The notes under the pieces are model-generated. The model saw nothing but the letters and a program-made list of their open reading frames with translations. It searched no databases and was not told where the DNA came from. Positions 42,580-54,011 of a stretch of 64,000 nt of DNA are shown here, in pieces. The first letter of the stretch is position 1, and each line of letters begins with the position of its first letter. The position numbers and the translations under genes were made by a program. Origin of the DNA: Prosthecobacter sp. (lineage in GTDB: Bacteria; Verrucomicrobiota; Verrucomicrobiia; Verrucomicrobiales; Verrucomicrobiaceae); assembly GCF_020439865.1 (NCBI RefSeq), contig NZ_JAGRPF010000017.1, positions 1 through 64,000 on the forward strand, written 5' to 3'.

Positions 42580-44295
42580 CTACAATCCCAGATCTGTCAC
42601 CGCACCTTGGCTCGCGTCACTTGTGAGTTTCGCGTATTTGGCAAGGACCCCGCGGGTGTAGCGCGGCTTCGGTTGTTTCCAGGCTTTGAGGCGCTTGTTC
42701 AGCTCAGCCGCAGGAATGCCGAGCGTAATCTCGCGCTTCACAGCGTCGATGGTGATGGGATCGCCGTTCTTGATGACGGCAATCGGGCCTCCCACGAAGG
42801 CTTCGGGAGTGACGTGGCCGACGACAAAGCCGTGGCTGCCGCCGCTGAAACGGCCGTCCGTGATGAAGGCGACGTCCTTACCCAGCCCCTTGCCCATGAT
42901 GGCGCTGGTGGGGGAAAGCATCTCGCGCATGCCTGGGCCGCCCTTGGGGCCTTCTCGCCGCACGACAATGACGTGGCCCTTCTTGACCTTGTCGTTGAGG
43001 ATCGCCTGCAGAGCAGTCTCCTCGGACTCGAACACGATGGCTTTGCCTTCGAACTTGAGACCTTCCTTGCCGCTGATTTTGCCGACAGCGCCTCCTGGGC
43101 AGAGATTGCCTTTGAAGATGACAAGGTGGCTGTCCTTCTTGATCGGATCGCTGAGCGGACGCACGATCGTCTGGCTTTTCGGCCACACGATCTTGGAGTT
43201 CCGCATGTTTTCCTTCATCGTCTTGCCGGTGACGGTGAGGCAGTCGCCATGCATCAGGCCTTCCTCGACCAGCAGGCGCATGAGCGGCACGGTGCCGCCG
43301 ATTTTCACGAGGTCGTTCATGAAGTATTTGCCGCTCGGGCGCAAATCCGCGAGCACCGGCGTTTTCTTGCCGATGCGGACGAAATCCTCGATCCCAAGCT
43401 TCACGCCTGCGCTGTGAGCCGCGGCGATCAGGTGCAGCACGGCGTTCGTCGAACCGCCAAGCGTGATGATCAGCGTGATGGCGTTCTCAAAGGCTTCCTT
43501 CGTCATGATGTCGCGCGGCGTGATGCCGCGCTTGATCATGTTCATCACCGCCGCGCCGGCGTCGAAGCAGTCAATCAGCTTCTCATTCGAAACCGCCGCC
43601 TGCGCACCACTGTTTGGAAGACTCATGCCCATGGCCTCGATGGCGCTGGCCATCGTGTTGGCCGTGTACATGCCGCCGCAGGAACCTTCACCCGGGATGG
43701 AGTGCTCTTCGATATCGACGAGCTGCTTGTCTGAGATCTGGCAATTGGCGTGTTTGCCGATGGCTTCGAAGACCGTCACGATGTCCGCATCCTTCTTTTC
43801 AGGTCCGACGCAGCCTGGAAGGATCGTTCCGCCGTAAACAAACACGCTCGGACGATTCATGCGGCCCATGGCCATGATGCAGCCGGGCATGTTCTTATCG
43901 CAGCCGCCGATTGCGACGTAGCCGTCCATGCCTTCGCAGCCCACAACGGTTTCAATCGAGTCGGCGATGACCTCGCGGGATACCAGCGAGTACTTCATCC
44001 CCTCCGTACCCATCGAGATGCCGTCGGAGATGGTGATGGTGTTGAAGATCACACTCTTGCCGCCGGCGGCATCGACACCTTTCGCCGCTTCCTTCGCGAG
44101 CCGGTCAATGTGCATGTTGCAGGGCGTGACCATGCTCCAGGTGCTGGCGATGCCGACCTTGTTCTTCTTGAAGTCCTCACGCTTAAAACCCACCGCATGC
44201 AGCATCGCGCGGCTGGCGGCACGCTCCAAGCCATCGACGACGGCGGCGCTGTGCTTGCGGTGCAGGGAGGGTTTGGTGGAGGCTTTCTTGGACAT
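42580..44295 (-). CDS. ilvD: Dihydroxy-acid dehydratase
   Basis: IlvD dehydrates dihydroxy acids to the 2-oxo acids of valine, leucine and isoleucine synthesis. The 571-residue protein has iron-sulfur and metal motifs GCDKNMPGC (near 121-129) and [16 protein letters not shown], and the substrate-binding [18 protein letters not shown] near the C-terminus. The ATG at 44295 ([11 protein letters not shown]) is chosen: the frame is open another 73 codons upstream but that stretch is poor and lies in the divergent gap. Length and order are standard for the [2Fe-2S] or [4Fe-4S] type. It is divergent from a cytochrome c gene, and ilvC or ilvB are not in the window. Confidence 0.97.
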   Translation of the reverse strand: MSKKASTKPSLHRKHSAAVVDGLERAASRAMLHAVGFKREDFKKNKVGIASTWSMVTPCNMHIDRLAKEAAKGVDAAGGKSVIFNTITISDGISMGTEGMKYSLVSREVIADSIETVVGCEGMDGYVAIGGCDKNMPGCIMAMGRMNRPSVFVYGGTILPGCVGPEKKDADIVTVFEAIGKHANCQISDKQLVDIEEHSIPGEGSCGGMYTANTMASAIEAMGMSLPNSGAQAAVSNEKLIDCFDAGAAVMNMIKRGITPRDIMTKEAFENAITLIITLGGSTNAVLHLIAAAHSAGVKLGIEDFVRIGKKTPVLADLRPSGKYFMNDLVKIGGTVPLMRLLVEEGLMHGDCLTVTGKTMKENMRNSKIVWPKSQTIVRPLSDPIKKDSHLVIFKGNLCPGGAVGKISGKEGLKFEGKAIVFESEETALQAILNDKVKKGHVIVVRREGPKGGPGMREMLSPTSAIMGKGLGKDVAFITDGRFSGGSHGFVVGHVTPEAFVGGPIAVIKNGDPITIDAVKREITLGIPAAELNKRLKAWKQPKPRYTRGVLAKYAKLTSDASQGAVTDLGL

Positions 44296-44425
44296 GGCTC
44301 GGGAAGGATGGGCGCGCAAAGTGCCAGACACGCCTCCGCACGCAAGCGGCCTTTGCGTCAGATGCGGCACATCCTTTGACAAGAACGGCATGGCCCGGCC
44401 CGGTTTCTGGCACGATAAGTGACTT

Positions 44426-45199
44426 GTGAGGTTTCTCTCCCTACGCGCCGTCCTTTTGCCACTCTTCGCCACCTCGCTGGCGGCGGCTGATTCTGTCGCG
44501 CCGCTCGACTTCAACCTCTACATGCAGGGCAAATATGTCTATGAACGCAACTGCATCGTCTGTCACGGTCAGCGCGGGGATGGAAATGGTGAACTCAGCC
44601 CCACCTTGAAGCCGAAGCCGCGTTCGTTTCGCGAGGGCATGTTTAAATTCCGCACCACACCCCTCGGGGCGTTGCCAGCCGATGACGATTTGCGTCACAC
44701 GATCCGTCACGGCCTCAGCGGCACGGCGATGGGCATGTTCACCCAGCTCACCGACGAGGAAGTCGATGCTGTGATCACTTACGTGAAGTCATTCTCCCGC
44801 CGCTGGCGCAAGCCGGAGAACTACGCCCAGCCGGTGACGCTCTCCCCGGCCCCGGAGTGGTTCAAAGCGTCCGATCAGGTGAAAACTCACGCCACGGAAG
44901 GCTCAAAGCTCTTCGCTGCGAACTGCGTTGCCTGTCATGGTGAGAAAGCGGATGGCAAAGGGCCTGCCGCCATCGCGCTGAAGGACATCTGGGGCATTCC
45001 GGCGGCCCCGTCTGACCTGCGCCAGCCGCATCTGCGCTGCGGCGACAATCCGGACGACATCTTCCGCGTGCTAGCAACCGGCTTGAATGGCACACCGATG
45101 GTGAGCTTTGAAAAGACGCTCACAGAGGTGCAGCGCTGGGACATCATCGCCTACCTCATGAGCATTCGCCTTCCATCAGGGCCGGTGCTGGGCGGTTAA
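44426..45199 (+). CDS. Dihaem cytochrome c, exported
   Basis: A 257-residue protein from a GTG start with a signal peptide (about 1-20). Two c-type haem sites are visible: CIVCH (about 43-47) and CVACH (about 168-172), each followed by a Met-containing stretch (GTAMGMF and GTPMVSF) for the sixth ligand. The two lobes resemble each other, typical of a fused pair of class I cytochromes. It may carry electrons in the periplasm for the respiratory chain or for a neighbouring redox enzyme, but no partner is evident. It starts a plus-strand run of exported proteins (59 bp before the sulfatase). Confidence 0.88.
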   Translation: MRFLSLRAVLLPLFATSLAAADSVAPLDFNLYMQGKYVYERNCIVCHGQRGDGNGELSPTLKPKPRSFREGMFKFRTTPLGALPADDDLRHTIRHGLSGTAMGMFTQLTDEEVDAVITYVKSFSRRWRKPENYAQPVTLSPAPEWFKASDQVKTHATEGSKLFAANCVACHGEKADGKGPAAIALKDIWGIPAAPSDLRQPHLRCGDNPDDIFRVLATGLNGTPMVSFEKTLTEVQRWDIIAYLMSIRLPSGPVLGG

Positions 45200-45258
45200 G
45201 TCGGCGCATTCACAAAAATCACGCGCAATCGGCGGCGCATACGATTCGTTCCTGCCTC

Positions 45259-46728
<1,470 letters not shown>

Positions 46729-46750
46729 TTCAAAGTTCAAACATCAGTCC

Positions 46751-47773
46751 ATGTCCGTCATGATGGTTCGAGTGATCTTCAGCCTGCTTGCCCTGGCTTC
46801 CGTAACTTTCGGTGGTCAACCGCCGCGTCTTGCCATCCTCACGGACATCGGCGGCGATCCGGACGACCAGCAGTCGATGATCCGGTTGATGGTGTATGCG
46901 AACGAGTTCGACATCGAGTTGCTGCTGGCGAGCGCGTCTGGCACGCGGGGTGAATTGAAGAAGGCGGTGACGCGGCCAGATCTGATTCTTCAGATCATTG
47001 ACGCTTATGATGCGGTGCTGCCGAACCTTCAGAGGCATGCAACGGGCTGGCCGGAGGCATCGAAGCTCCGGGCGTGCGTGAAGTCCGGCAATCCGCATCG
47101 CGAACGCGCATACATCGGCGACGGTCACGACACGGAAGGTTCTCGTGCCTTGATTGAACGCGTGGACGCGGGCAGTGCGGAGCGGCCGTTGAACATCGCG
47201 ATCTGGGGCGGGCAAACGGATCTGGCGCAGGCACTCTGGCGCGTGAAGCAAGATCGCGGCGCGGAGGGATTCGCGGCGTTCGCGAAAAAGCTGCGCGTCT
47301 ATGACATCAACGACCAAGACGGGATCGCCGACTGGATGCGCGGCGAGTTTCCCGGCCTGAACTACATCCTCGCCAAAGCGCCGCCGGGTCGTGACAAACG
47401 CGAGGGCACCTACCGCGGGGTGTATCTCACCGGCGACGAGTCGCTCACGAGCAAGGCGTGGATCGAGGCGAATGTGAGGTCGCGCGGACCGCTCGGCGCC
47501 TTGTATCCGATGAAAACCTCCACCGCGCCGAACAAGAATGGCTGCATGAAGGAAGGCGACACGCCCTCGTGGTTCTTCTTCCTCCCACTCGGAGGCAACG
47601 ATCCAGGTGATCCGGCGAAACCCGGCTGGGGCGGCCAGTTTCAACGCGAGCCCGACGGCTGGTGGCGTGATCTGCCTGCGAAAGACGGCTTTGATCCGCG
47701 CAGCAACGTGACGCGCTGGCGCGCCGATTTTCAGGCGGACTTCGCGAAGCGGATGACTTGGTGCGTGGAATGA
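46751..47773 (+). CDS. DUF1593 nucleoside-hydrolase-like exported protein
   Basis: A 340-residue protein with a signal peptide (about 1-21). The start PRLAILTDIGGDPDDQQSMI (about 25-44) has the DxxxDPDD pattern by which nucleoside hydrolases bind calcium, the basis for the DUF1593 family name. AIWGGQTDLAQALWRV, DGIADWMRGEFPGLNYI and WGGQFQREPDGWWRD (about 295-309) are also typical. Members occur in polysaccharide-use gene sets and are sometimes called cellulose-binding, but activity is not established. The ATG at 46751 is chosen over a longer frame that runs through the sulfatase end. Confidence 0.82.
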   Translation: MSVMMVRVIFSLLALASVTFGGQPPRLAILTDIGGDPDDQQSMIRLMVYANEFDIELLLASASGTRGELKKAVTRPDLILQIIDAYDAVLPNLQRHATGWPEASKLRACVKSGNPHRERAYIGDGHDTEGSRALIERVDAGSAERPLNIAIWGGQTDLAQALWRVKQDRGAEGFAAFAKKLRVYDINDQDGIADWMRGEFPGLNYILAKAPPGRDKREGTYRGVYLTGDESLTSKAWIEANVRSRGPLGALYPMKTSTAPNKNGCMKEGDTPSWFFFLPLGGNDPGDPAKPGWGGQFQREPDGWWRDLPAKDGFDPRSNVTRWRADFQADFAKRMTWCVE

Positions 47774-47786
47774 GCCATTCATCCGA

Positions 47787-48740
47787 ATGATCCGATTCCT
47801 GCTCTCCTTCATCCTTGCCGGTTCCCTCGGCGCACAAGACGCTCTCACCGGTCAGTGGTCGCTTGATCTGCCCAATGACGAGAAAGGCTGGCTTTCGGTC
47901 GAGAGTGATAAGGTTGAACTCATGTGCGGCGTCGGTTCCGCGCGGCCGGTGGAGAAGTTCGAACGGCAAAACGGCGTGCTGAGCTTCGACAAGTCCATCA
48001 AACGACCACTCGCACCGAAGGAGGAGCCCACGGTGAAGTATCGCATCACGATGAGCGCTGAGGGCGAGACGTTGCGTGGCACGATGCAGCCTGAAACCGG
48101 CGCTGCGATCATCTTTTCGGGCAAAAAGCAGCCGCCGATGCCGTCGGCACCGGATTTATCAAAGGTCGTGTTTGGCGAACCGATCACGCTCATCAACGGC
48201 CGCGATCTCACCGGCTGGCGGGCGAGCAATCCGGCCAAGAAAAACGGCTGGAGCGTGCGTGACGGCATCCTTTGCAACGACACGCCGAAGACCGACTTCA
48301 GCGCCTACGGTGAACACACGAATCTGCGCAGCGATGCCGAGTTCGAGGACTTCCAGCTTCACATCGAGTATCGCCTGCCACCCGAGACAGGCGGCAACAG
48401 CGGCATCTACCTGCGTGGCATGTATGAGGTGCAGGTGACGCACCGCGACAGCAAGATGCAGGGTATCAACGGCCCCGGCGCGGTCTTTGGCCGCATCACC
48501 CCAACGCACAACGCGGGCAAACCGGCGGGTGAGTGGGACGTGCTCGACATCACGCTCGTGAATCGTCATATCACCGTCGTACTCAATGGCGACAAGGTCA
48601 TCAACAACCAGCCTGTACCCGGTTGCACCGGCGGTGCGCTGAAAAGCGATGTCATCCAGCCCGGCCCCATCTACTTGCAAGGCGACCACACCAGCGTGCA
48701 ATATCGCAACCTCCTCCTTCGTCCCGTCCGCCAGCCATGA
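47787..48740 (+). CDS. DUF1080 (3-keto-disaccharide hydrolase) protein
   Basis: A 317-residue exported protein (signal peptide about 1-16). The DUF1080 domain (about 125-314) is a concanavalin-like beta sandwich, seen in [34 protein letters not shown] and [12 protein letters not shown], with [20 protein letters not shown] near the end. Some members hydrolyse 3-keto-glycosides produced by secreted oxidoreductases. The first 110 residues form a separate beta-rich domain not seen in all members. Its stop overlaps the next ATG (ATGA at 48737), indicating translational coupling. Confidence 0.88.
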   Translation: MIRFLLSFILAGSLGAQDALTGQWSLDLPNDEKGWLSVESDKVELMCGVGSARPVEKFERQNGVLSFDKSIKRPLAPKEEPTVKYRITMSAEGETLRGTMQPETGAAIIFSGKKQPPMPSAPDLSKVVFGEPITLINGRDLTGWRASNPAKKNGWSVRDGILCNDTPKTDFSAYGEHTNLRSDAEFEDFQLHIEYRLPPETGGNSGIYLRGMYEVQVTHRDSKMQGINGPGAVFGRITPTHNAGKPAGEWDVLDITLVNRHITVVLNGDKVINNQPVPGCTGGALKSDVIQPGPIYLQGDHTSVQYRNLLLRPVRQP

Positions 48741-49606
48741 AATCTCTACTCTGCGTCTTCGTTCTCTCAGCCCTGTCATCCTTTGCCGCCGATGTCGAAG
48801 CCCTCAAGAAACTCGGCGCCAAGGTCACGGAAACCGGCGCAGTCGTCACGCAGGTGCAGGTGAAGTGCGATGCGTTCACTGAGGCGGATTTCAAAACGCT
48901 CGGCAGCTTCACCACGATCAAGGATCTCTCGATCAGCGGCAAAATGATTACCGACAGCACCATCGCTCTGCTCACCGGACTCACGGAGCTTGAACGGCTC
49001 AGTACCGATGGCATCCAGCTCACCGATGCGGGCTACAAACACTTCGCCGCGTTTCATAAGCTCAAGACGCTCGCGTTCTTCCATCCGGCATTTCGTTCCG
49101 AGCAATTCACTGGCAGCGGATTGATTGAATTGAAGGCGCTGGCAAAGTTGGAAAACCTGACCTTCGCCGGATCGACCGCAGGCGATGTCGCGCTGGAGGC
49201 CATCGGGCAGCTCACCCAGTTAAAAGGATTCCGCACCTGGCACACGGCACAGACGCAGGCCGGTAACGCGCATCTTACCAAACTGGCTTTGACTTCCTTG
49301 CGCATGGGCCAGCGACTGCCGAGCGGCAAAGAGTCACCGATCAGCTTCGATGAATCGACGATGGAGACGCTCGCGCAGATCAAGACGCTCGAATCGCTCG
49401 AACTCACCGAGGCCCGTCTCAGCGCGAAGATCATCCCGCAGCTCAAGGCGCTGCCGAAGCTGACGAAACTCAAGATCGAGACCGTGGACATCTCCCAAGC
49501 CGATGTGGAGGCCATCAAGGCTGCGTTGCCGAACTGCAAGGTGGACTTCAAACCGATGACCGACGCCGAGAAAGAGGCCACGCTGGTGAAGAAGCTGCGT
49601 TTGTGA
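48737..49606 (+). CDS. Exported leucine-rich-repeat protein
   Basis: A 289-residue protein with a signal peptide (about 1-18, SSFAA). The rest is built of leucine-rich repeats, for example [20 protein letters not shown] and LKTLAFF, then [18 protein letters not shown], and the number of repeats is about eight. No enzyme domain is seen. Such proteins are frequent in Planctomycetes and Verrucomicrobia and may bind proteins or glycans at the cell surface. Its start overlaps the DUF1080 stop by 4 bp, so the two are translated together. The PhoD-like gene follows after 46 bp. Confidence 0.85.
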   Translation: MKSLLCVFVLSALSSFAADVEALKKLGAKVTETGAVVTQVQVKCDAFTEADFKTLGSFTTIKDLSISGKMITDSTIALLTGLTELERLSTDGIQLTDAGYKHFAAFHKLKTLAFFHPAFRSEQFTGSGLIELKALAKLENLTFAGSTAGDVALEAIGQLTQLKGFRTWHTAQTQAGNAHLTKLALTSLRMGQRLPSGKESPISFDESTMETLAQIKTLESLELTEARLSAKIIPQLKALPKLTKLKIETVDISQADVEAIKAALPNCKVDFKPMTDAEKEATLVKKLRL

Positions 49607-49652
49607 GTGGTGCGTGCCAGAAACGGCGGGCTGTGGCGTTCATGCCGGAACC

Positions 49653-51110
49653 ATGAGCCCACGCCCTTCCCTCAACCGCCGTCGTTTCATTCAGAACACC
49701 ACCGCTGCGGCGCTCGCCGCACCGCTTTTCGCGAAAGCCGCGGAATCAGATGCATTTCAAGCCACCGGCACACGTGTGGGCGAGGTGACGGACACGACGG
49801 CCATCGTCTGGACGCGTCTGACGCAGAACACGGTGCGCAACAACGACGGCGTTAAGTTCGGTCCGGCCAAGAAGAAGGTCAAAGGTGAGCAGCAAAAGCA
49901 ACTGAAGGTGCCGCCCGTGGCGGAGATCGAAGGCGCATGCCCGGCGGCCTCCGGCCAGATGCGTGTGCGCTATGGGTTGAAGGCGGATTTGAGCGACGCG
50001 GTCGAGACGCCGTGGGCCGATTTGAGTGCGGAGAAGGATGGCATTCATCACTTCAAGCTCTCCGCCCTCAAGCCGGGCAGCACGTATCATTATGTGAGTG
50101 AGAGCAAGGGCGCGGATGGCAAGTCGCAGGCGGGCTTCACGGGCACCTTCCACACGGCGCCGGAGCAGGCGTCGCCATCGGCGCTGCGCTTCTGCGTGAT
50201 GACTTGCCAAGGGTATCACGACCGCGATCACGAGGACGGGCATCCGATTTATCCGTCGATGACGGCGCTCGATCCGCGCTTCATCGTCATGACGGGCGAC
50301 CTCGTGTATTACGACAGCAACATGCCGCGTGCGGTTTCACCGGCGCTCGCACGTCTGCACTGGGAGCGCATGTTCAGCCTGCCGCGTCTCATGGCCGCGA
50401 CGCGCAGCACCTCCACCTACTGGCTGAAGGACGATCACGACACCGTAACGAACGACTGCTGGCCCGGCATGAACGCGGGCGAACTGACCTTTGACGAGGG
50501 CGTGCAGATTTTCCGCCAGCAGGCGCCGTTGGGTGAACGCGACTTCCGCACGGTTCGCTGGGGCCGTGATTTGCAGGTGTGGTTCACCGATGGACGCGAT
50601 TATCGCTCGCCCAACAAGATGCCCGACGGACCAGACAAGACGATCTGGGGTGCGGAGCAGAAGGCGTGGTTCAAACGCACCGTCAAGGAGAGCACGGCCA
50701 CGTGGAAGGTGCTCGTCAGCCCCACGCCGCTCGTTGGCCCGGATCGCGGCAACAAGAACGACAACCACAGCAACGCCGGCTTCACGCACGAGGGCGATGA
50801 AATCCGCTCCTGGCTCCAGGCGAACGTGCCGGACAATTTCTTCGTCGTGTGCGGCGACCGCCACTGGCAATATCACTCGGTGCATCCGACGAGCGGTGTG
50901 CAGGAGTTTAGCGTCGGCCCCGCGAGCAACTCGCACGCCAGCGGCTCGCCCGGAGAGGACAAGACCTATCACAGGTTCCACCGTATCAAGGGCGGCTTCC
51001 TCTGCGTCGAGTTGCGTCCGGACGGCAAGGAAAGCGAAATCACCTTCCAGCTTCGCGGCGTCGATGGCGCCGTCGGTTACGAGCAGACATTCAGGCGTGC
51101 CGTGGCGTAG
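49653..51110 (+). CDS. PhoD-like alkaline phosphatase/phosphodiesterase, Tat-exported
   Basis: A 485-residue protein whose N-terminus NRRRFIQNTTAAALAAPLFA is a twin-arginine signal, so it is exported folded. GEVTDTTAIVWTRL is the N-terminal beta domain. Metal-binding residues occur in FIVMTGDLVYYDSNMPRA, LKDDHDTVTNDCW and VVCGDRHWQYHSVHP. PhoD enzymes release phosphate from phosphate mono- or diesters at the cell surface. The ATG at 49653 is chosen because it gives the Tat signal at residues 8-12, while a GTG at 49614 lies further from it. The next gene, also Tat-exported, follows after 48 bp. Confidence 0.9.
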   Translation: MSPRPSLNRRRFIQNTTAAALAAPLFAKAAESDAFQATGTRVGEVTDTTAIVWTRLTQNTVRNNDGVKFGPAKKKVKGEQQKQLKVPPVAEIEGACPAASGQMRVRYGLKADLSDAVETPWADLSAEKDGIHHFKLSALKPGSTYHYVSESKGADGKSQAGFTGTFHTAPEQASPSALRFCVMTCQGYHDRDHEDGHPIYPSMTALDPRFIVMTGDLVYYDSNMPRAVSPALARLHWERMFSLPRLMAATRSTSTYWLKDDHDTVTNDCWPGMNAGELTFDEGVQIFRQQAPLGERDFRTVRWGRDLQVWFTDGRDYRSPNKMPDGPDKTIWGAEQKAWFKRTVKESTATWKVLVSPTPLVGPDRGNKNDNHSNAGFTHEGDEIRSWLQANVPDNFFVVCGDRHWQYHSVHPTSGVQEFSVGPASNSHASGSPGEDKTYHRFHRIKGGFLCVELRPDGKESEITFQLRGVDGAVGYEQTFRRAVA

Positions 51111-51158
51111 GCTTTATGTCAGACTTTTCCTTGTTCACACGTTTCAGCCTCACCCATC

Positions 51159-52430
51159 ATGTACACAGCCACCAAACGCCACCTCGACCGCCGCGCCTTT
51201 TTGCGCGGCACTGGAACCGTGCTCGCTCTGCCGTTCCTGGAGGCGATGGTGCCAGCGTTTGCCACGAAGGCGCAGGCGGCGGTTGGAAATCCACCGCCGC
51301 GTTTCCTCGCGATGTGCGCGACGCTTGGTTTTCACACGCCGTTCCTGTTTCCGAAGGAGACCGGCGCGGACTACACGCTCACGCCTTATCTGGAGCCGCT
51401 GAAGGACCTGCGGAAGGATTTTTCCGTCATCTCCGGCCTGCAGCACATGGAGCAGAACGGCGCGAACGGCCATACGTCGGAAATGACGTGGCTCACTTCG
51501 TCGAAGCATCCGGGACTCGCCGGATTCAAAAACACGATCAGCATCGACCAGCTCATCGCCGAGCACATCGGCTCGCAGACGCGTTTCCCGAGTCTGATCC
51601 TCGGCACGGGCAGCGAATCACTCTCATGGTCGTCCAGTGGCGTGCCGCTGCCGGCGGAAAGTTCGCCGTCGAAGGCGTTCACGCAGCTCTTCATCGACGG
51701 CACGCCAACGGAAGTCGCCGCGCAGGTGCGCAATCTCAAACGCGGTCGTAGCATTCTCGACACCGTGATGGGCCAGGCGAAGAAACTGCACGATGACCTC
51801 GGCAAGCGCGATCAGGAGAAGCTCGATGAGTACCTGAGCGCCGTGCGCGATCTCGAAGGCCGCCTCGTGCAGAACGAGGAATGGGTGCAGAGGCCGAAAC
51901 CGAAGGTCGATGCGAAGCCGCCCACCGACATCCAGAGCCGCACGGACGCCATCGGCAAAATGAACCTCATGCAGGAACTCATCGTGCTCGCTCTGCAAAC
52001 GGACAGCACCCGCACGGTGACCTTGCGTCTCAGCGGCATGAACGCTGTGCCGGAGATCGAGGGCGTGAAGAACGACTGGCACAACCTCTCCCATCACGGC
52101 CAGGATCCCGCGAAGATCGAGGAGCTGGAGATCATCGAAAAGGCCGAGTTCACCGCATTCGCCGGATTCCTCACGAAACTGAAGGCCGCGTCGCTGCTCG
52201 ACACCACCGCAGTCATCTTCGGCTCCAATCTTGGCAACGCCAGCTCCCACAGCACTACGAACATTCCGCTTGTCCTCGCCGGCGGTGGCTACAAGCACGG
52301 CCGCCACATCGCCATCGACAAGGAAAAGCATGTCTTCTCAAATCTCTTCGTCAGCCTCGCCCAGCGTATGGGCGTCGAGACCGACAAGTTCGGCTTCAGC
52401 ACCGGCGTGCTGGACATCAATCAGGCGTAA
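51159..52430 (+). CDS. DUF1552 protein, Tat-exported
   Basis: A 423-residue member of DUF1552. LDRRAFLRGTGTVLALPFLE (about 9-28) is a Tat signal peptide. The family core PPRFLAMCATLGFHTPFLFP follows (about 46-65), with NGANGHTSEMTWLTSS, then TRTVTLRLSGMNA, HNLSHHGQDP and FGSNLGNASSHSTTNIPLVL near the end. These proteins are related to the alkaline phosphatase-like superfamily and usually lie with DUF1592 or DUF1501 partners. Function is unknown. It ends 11 bp from the convergent DUF1501 gene. Confidence 0.88.
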   Translation: MYTATKRHLDRRAFLRGTGTVLALPFLEAMVPAFATKAQAAVGNPPPRFLAMCATLGFHTPFLFPKETGADYTLTPYLEPLKDLRKDFSVISGLQHMEQNGANGHTSEMTWLTSSKHPGLAGFKNTISIDQLIAEHIGSQTRFPSLILGTGSESLSWSSSGVPLPAESSPSKAFTQLFIDGTPTEVAAQVRNLKRGRSILDTVMGQAKKLHDDLGKRDQEKLDEYLSAVRDLEGRLVQNEEWVQRPKPKVDAKPPTDIQSRTDAIGKMNLMQELIVLALQTDSTRTVTLRLSGMNAVPEIEGVKNDWHNLSHHGQDPAKIEELEIIEKAEFTAFAGFLTKLKAASLLDTTAVIFGSNLGNASSHSTTNIPLVLAGGGYKHGRHIAIDKEKHVFSNLFVSLAQRMGVETDKFGFSTGVLDINQA

Positions 52431-52441
52431 AGCGCGGGAGA

Positions 52442-53878
52442 TTACGTAAACACCTCGCGGATCACCTCGCCGCCGAAGACGGTGGGGATTTCGTCGCGGT
52501 TGTTGTGGCTGTAAATGAGGCGGTGCTGGTCGAGACCGAGCGCGTGGAGCATCGTCGCGTGCAGGTCGGCGGGCGAGATGGGGCGCTCGACGGGGACGAA
52601 GCCGAGGTCGTCGGTGGTGCCGATGACCTGGCCGCCTTTGACACCGCCACCAGCCATCCAGACGGTGTAGCCAGCGGGTGAGTGATCGCGGCCGCGTTTC
52701 GCGCCGGTGGCGCTGCCTTCGGTGGTGGGCGTGCGGCCAAATTCACCGCCCCAGACGACCAGCGTGTCATCGAGCAAACCGCGCTGTTTGAGATCGGTGA
52801 GCAGGCCGGCGATGGGACGATCGACGGCGCGGGATTGCTTGCGGTGATTGCTTTCGAGGCTGCCATGCGCGTCCCAGCCGCCGTTGCGAAGTTGGATGCA
52901 GCGCACGCCTTTCTCAACGAGACGACGCGCGATGAGGCACTGCGTGCCAAACTCCTTCGTCGCAGGATCGTCGATGCCGTAGAGCTTGCGATTGGCTTCG
53001 GACTCGGTGGCAAGGTCGAAGGTTTCTGGCGCGGAGGTCTGCATGCGGAAGCCGAGCTCGTAGGAGGCGATGCGCGCTTCGAGTTCGGAGTCCTGGCCTT
53101 GCTTGGCGAGGTGCTGGCTGTTCATCCACTTGATGAACTCCAGCTGGCTGCGTCGCGATTTGTCGTCGTAAGCAGCGGGCATGGCGGTGTAGGGCACGCC
53201 GTTTTTCGCATCGACGACGGTGCCTTGATAACGCGACGGCAGGAAGCCGGGACCCCAGCCGGGACGTTGCGGCGCAGGGCCGGTGGAATTGGAGAGCATG
53301 ACGACGAAGCCGGGCAGATCGCCGCTGAAACTGCCGAGACCGTAGGTCATCCAGGCGCCCATGCTCGGACGATCGCCGAGCGCCGTGCCGGTGAGAGCCA
53401 CACATTCGCCCGGCCCATGCACGGGGATGCGATGATTCATGGAACGAATGACGCAGAGATCATCGACGAGTCGCGCGGTTTCTGGGAAGAGTTCGCTCAC
53501 CGAGATGCCGCTCTCGCCGTATTGCTTGAAGCTGAAGGGCGAGGCCATGAGCGACGAATTCACTCCGGAGCGCGGAATCTTCGGCACGTTCACGGCGATG
53601 CTCTCCGGCACCGGCTGGCCTTCGAGTTTTTGCAGCAGCGGCTTGGGATCAAAGGTGTCCGTCTGGCCCGGACCACCGCTCATGAACAGGAAGATGATGC
53701 TCTTCGCCCGCGGACGCAGGTGCGGGCCGATGAGATGCGGGCGCGTGTGATCGCCCTCACGATTCGCCGCCAGCAGACCATCCTGCGCGAGCAGCGACGT
53801 CAACGCAACGGAGCCGAATCCCAGCGTGCTGCGTTCCAGCATGGCGCGGCGGGAGAAGGATGGCGGCGTTGGACTCAT
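52442..53878 (-). CDS. DUF1501 protein, Tat-exported
   Basis: A 478-residue DUF1501 protein. [20 protein letters not shown] (about 8-27) is the Tat signal. [20 protein letters not shown] (about 60-79) is the family metal/substrate start, and [17 protein letters not shown] and [20 protein letters not shown] complete the domain. The family belongs to the alkaline phosphatase-like fold, and partners are usually DUF1549/DUF1553 proteins. Here the DUF1549 gene is the divergent neighbour, sharing a 133-bp gap with a CRP-like palindrome. Activity is unknown. Confidence 0.88.
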   Translation of the reverse strand: MSPTPPSFSRRAMLERSTLGFGSVALTSLLAQDGLLAANREGDHTRPHLIGPHLRPRAKSIIFLFMSGGPGQTDTFDPKPLLQKLEGQPVPESIAVNVPKIPRSGVNSSLMASPFSFKQYGESGISVSELFPETARLVDDLCVIRSMNHRIPVHGPGECVALTGTALGDRPSMGAWMTYGLGSFSGDLPGFVVMLSNSTGPAPQRPGWGPGFLPSRYQGTVVDAKNGVPYTAMPAAYDDKSRRSQLEFIKWMNSQHLAKQGQDSELEARIASYELGFRMQTSAPETFDLATESEANRKLYGIDDPATKEFGTQCLIARRLVEKGVRCIQLRNGGWDAHGSLESNHRKQSRAVDRPIAGLLTDLKQRGLLDDTLVVWGGEFGRTPTTEGSATGAKRGRDHSPAGYTVWMAGGGVKGGQVIGTTDDLGFVPVERPISPADLHATMLHALGLDQHRLIYSHNNRDEIPTVFGGEVIREVFT

Positions 53879-53945
53879 TGAGTGGGAACGTGAAAAAAAA
53901 CAGAGATCACCCGGGCAATCGAAAGAGGTAAACGCAGTATCTTGC

Positions 53946-53961
53946 CGTGAACATTCTCACA
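53946..53961. promoter_or_regulatory. CRP/FNR-type site between DUF1501 and DUF1549 genes
   Basis: On the plus strand CGTGA-N6-TCACA matches the CRP consensus TGTGA-N6-TCACA at nine of ten bases. It lies in the 133-bp divergent gap, centred 58 bp before the ATG at 54012 and about 75 bp from the opposite start at 53878. A weak -10-like GATGAT at 53982 would place the site near -40. Confidence 0.45.
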
Positions 53962-54011
53962 ATGCCCTTCACTGGAGGCCAGATGATTCGAATGCTCGCT
54001 TTCACCCGAAG

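Noticed and set aside
44321..44413. GTGCCAGA and TCTGGCAC as an inverted pair in the ilvD/cytochrome c gap
   Set aside because: An 8-bp inverted pair 77 bp apart is expected by chance in such a region at roughly 1 in 8, and spacing does not fit sigma54 promoters despite the TGGCAC.
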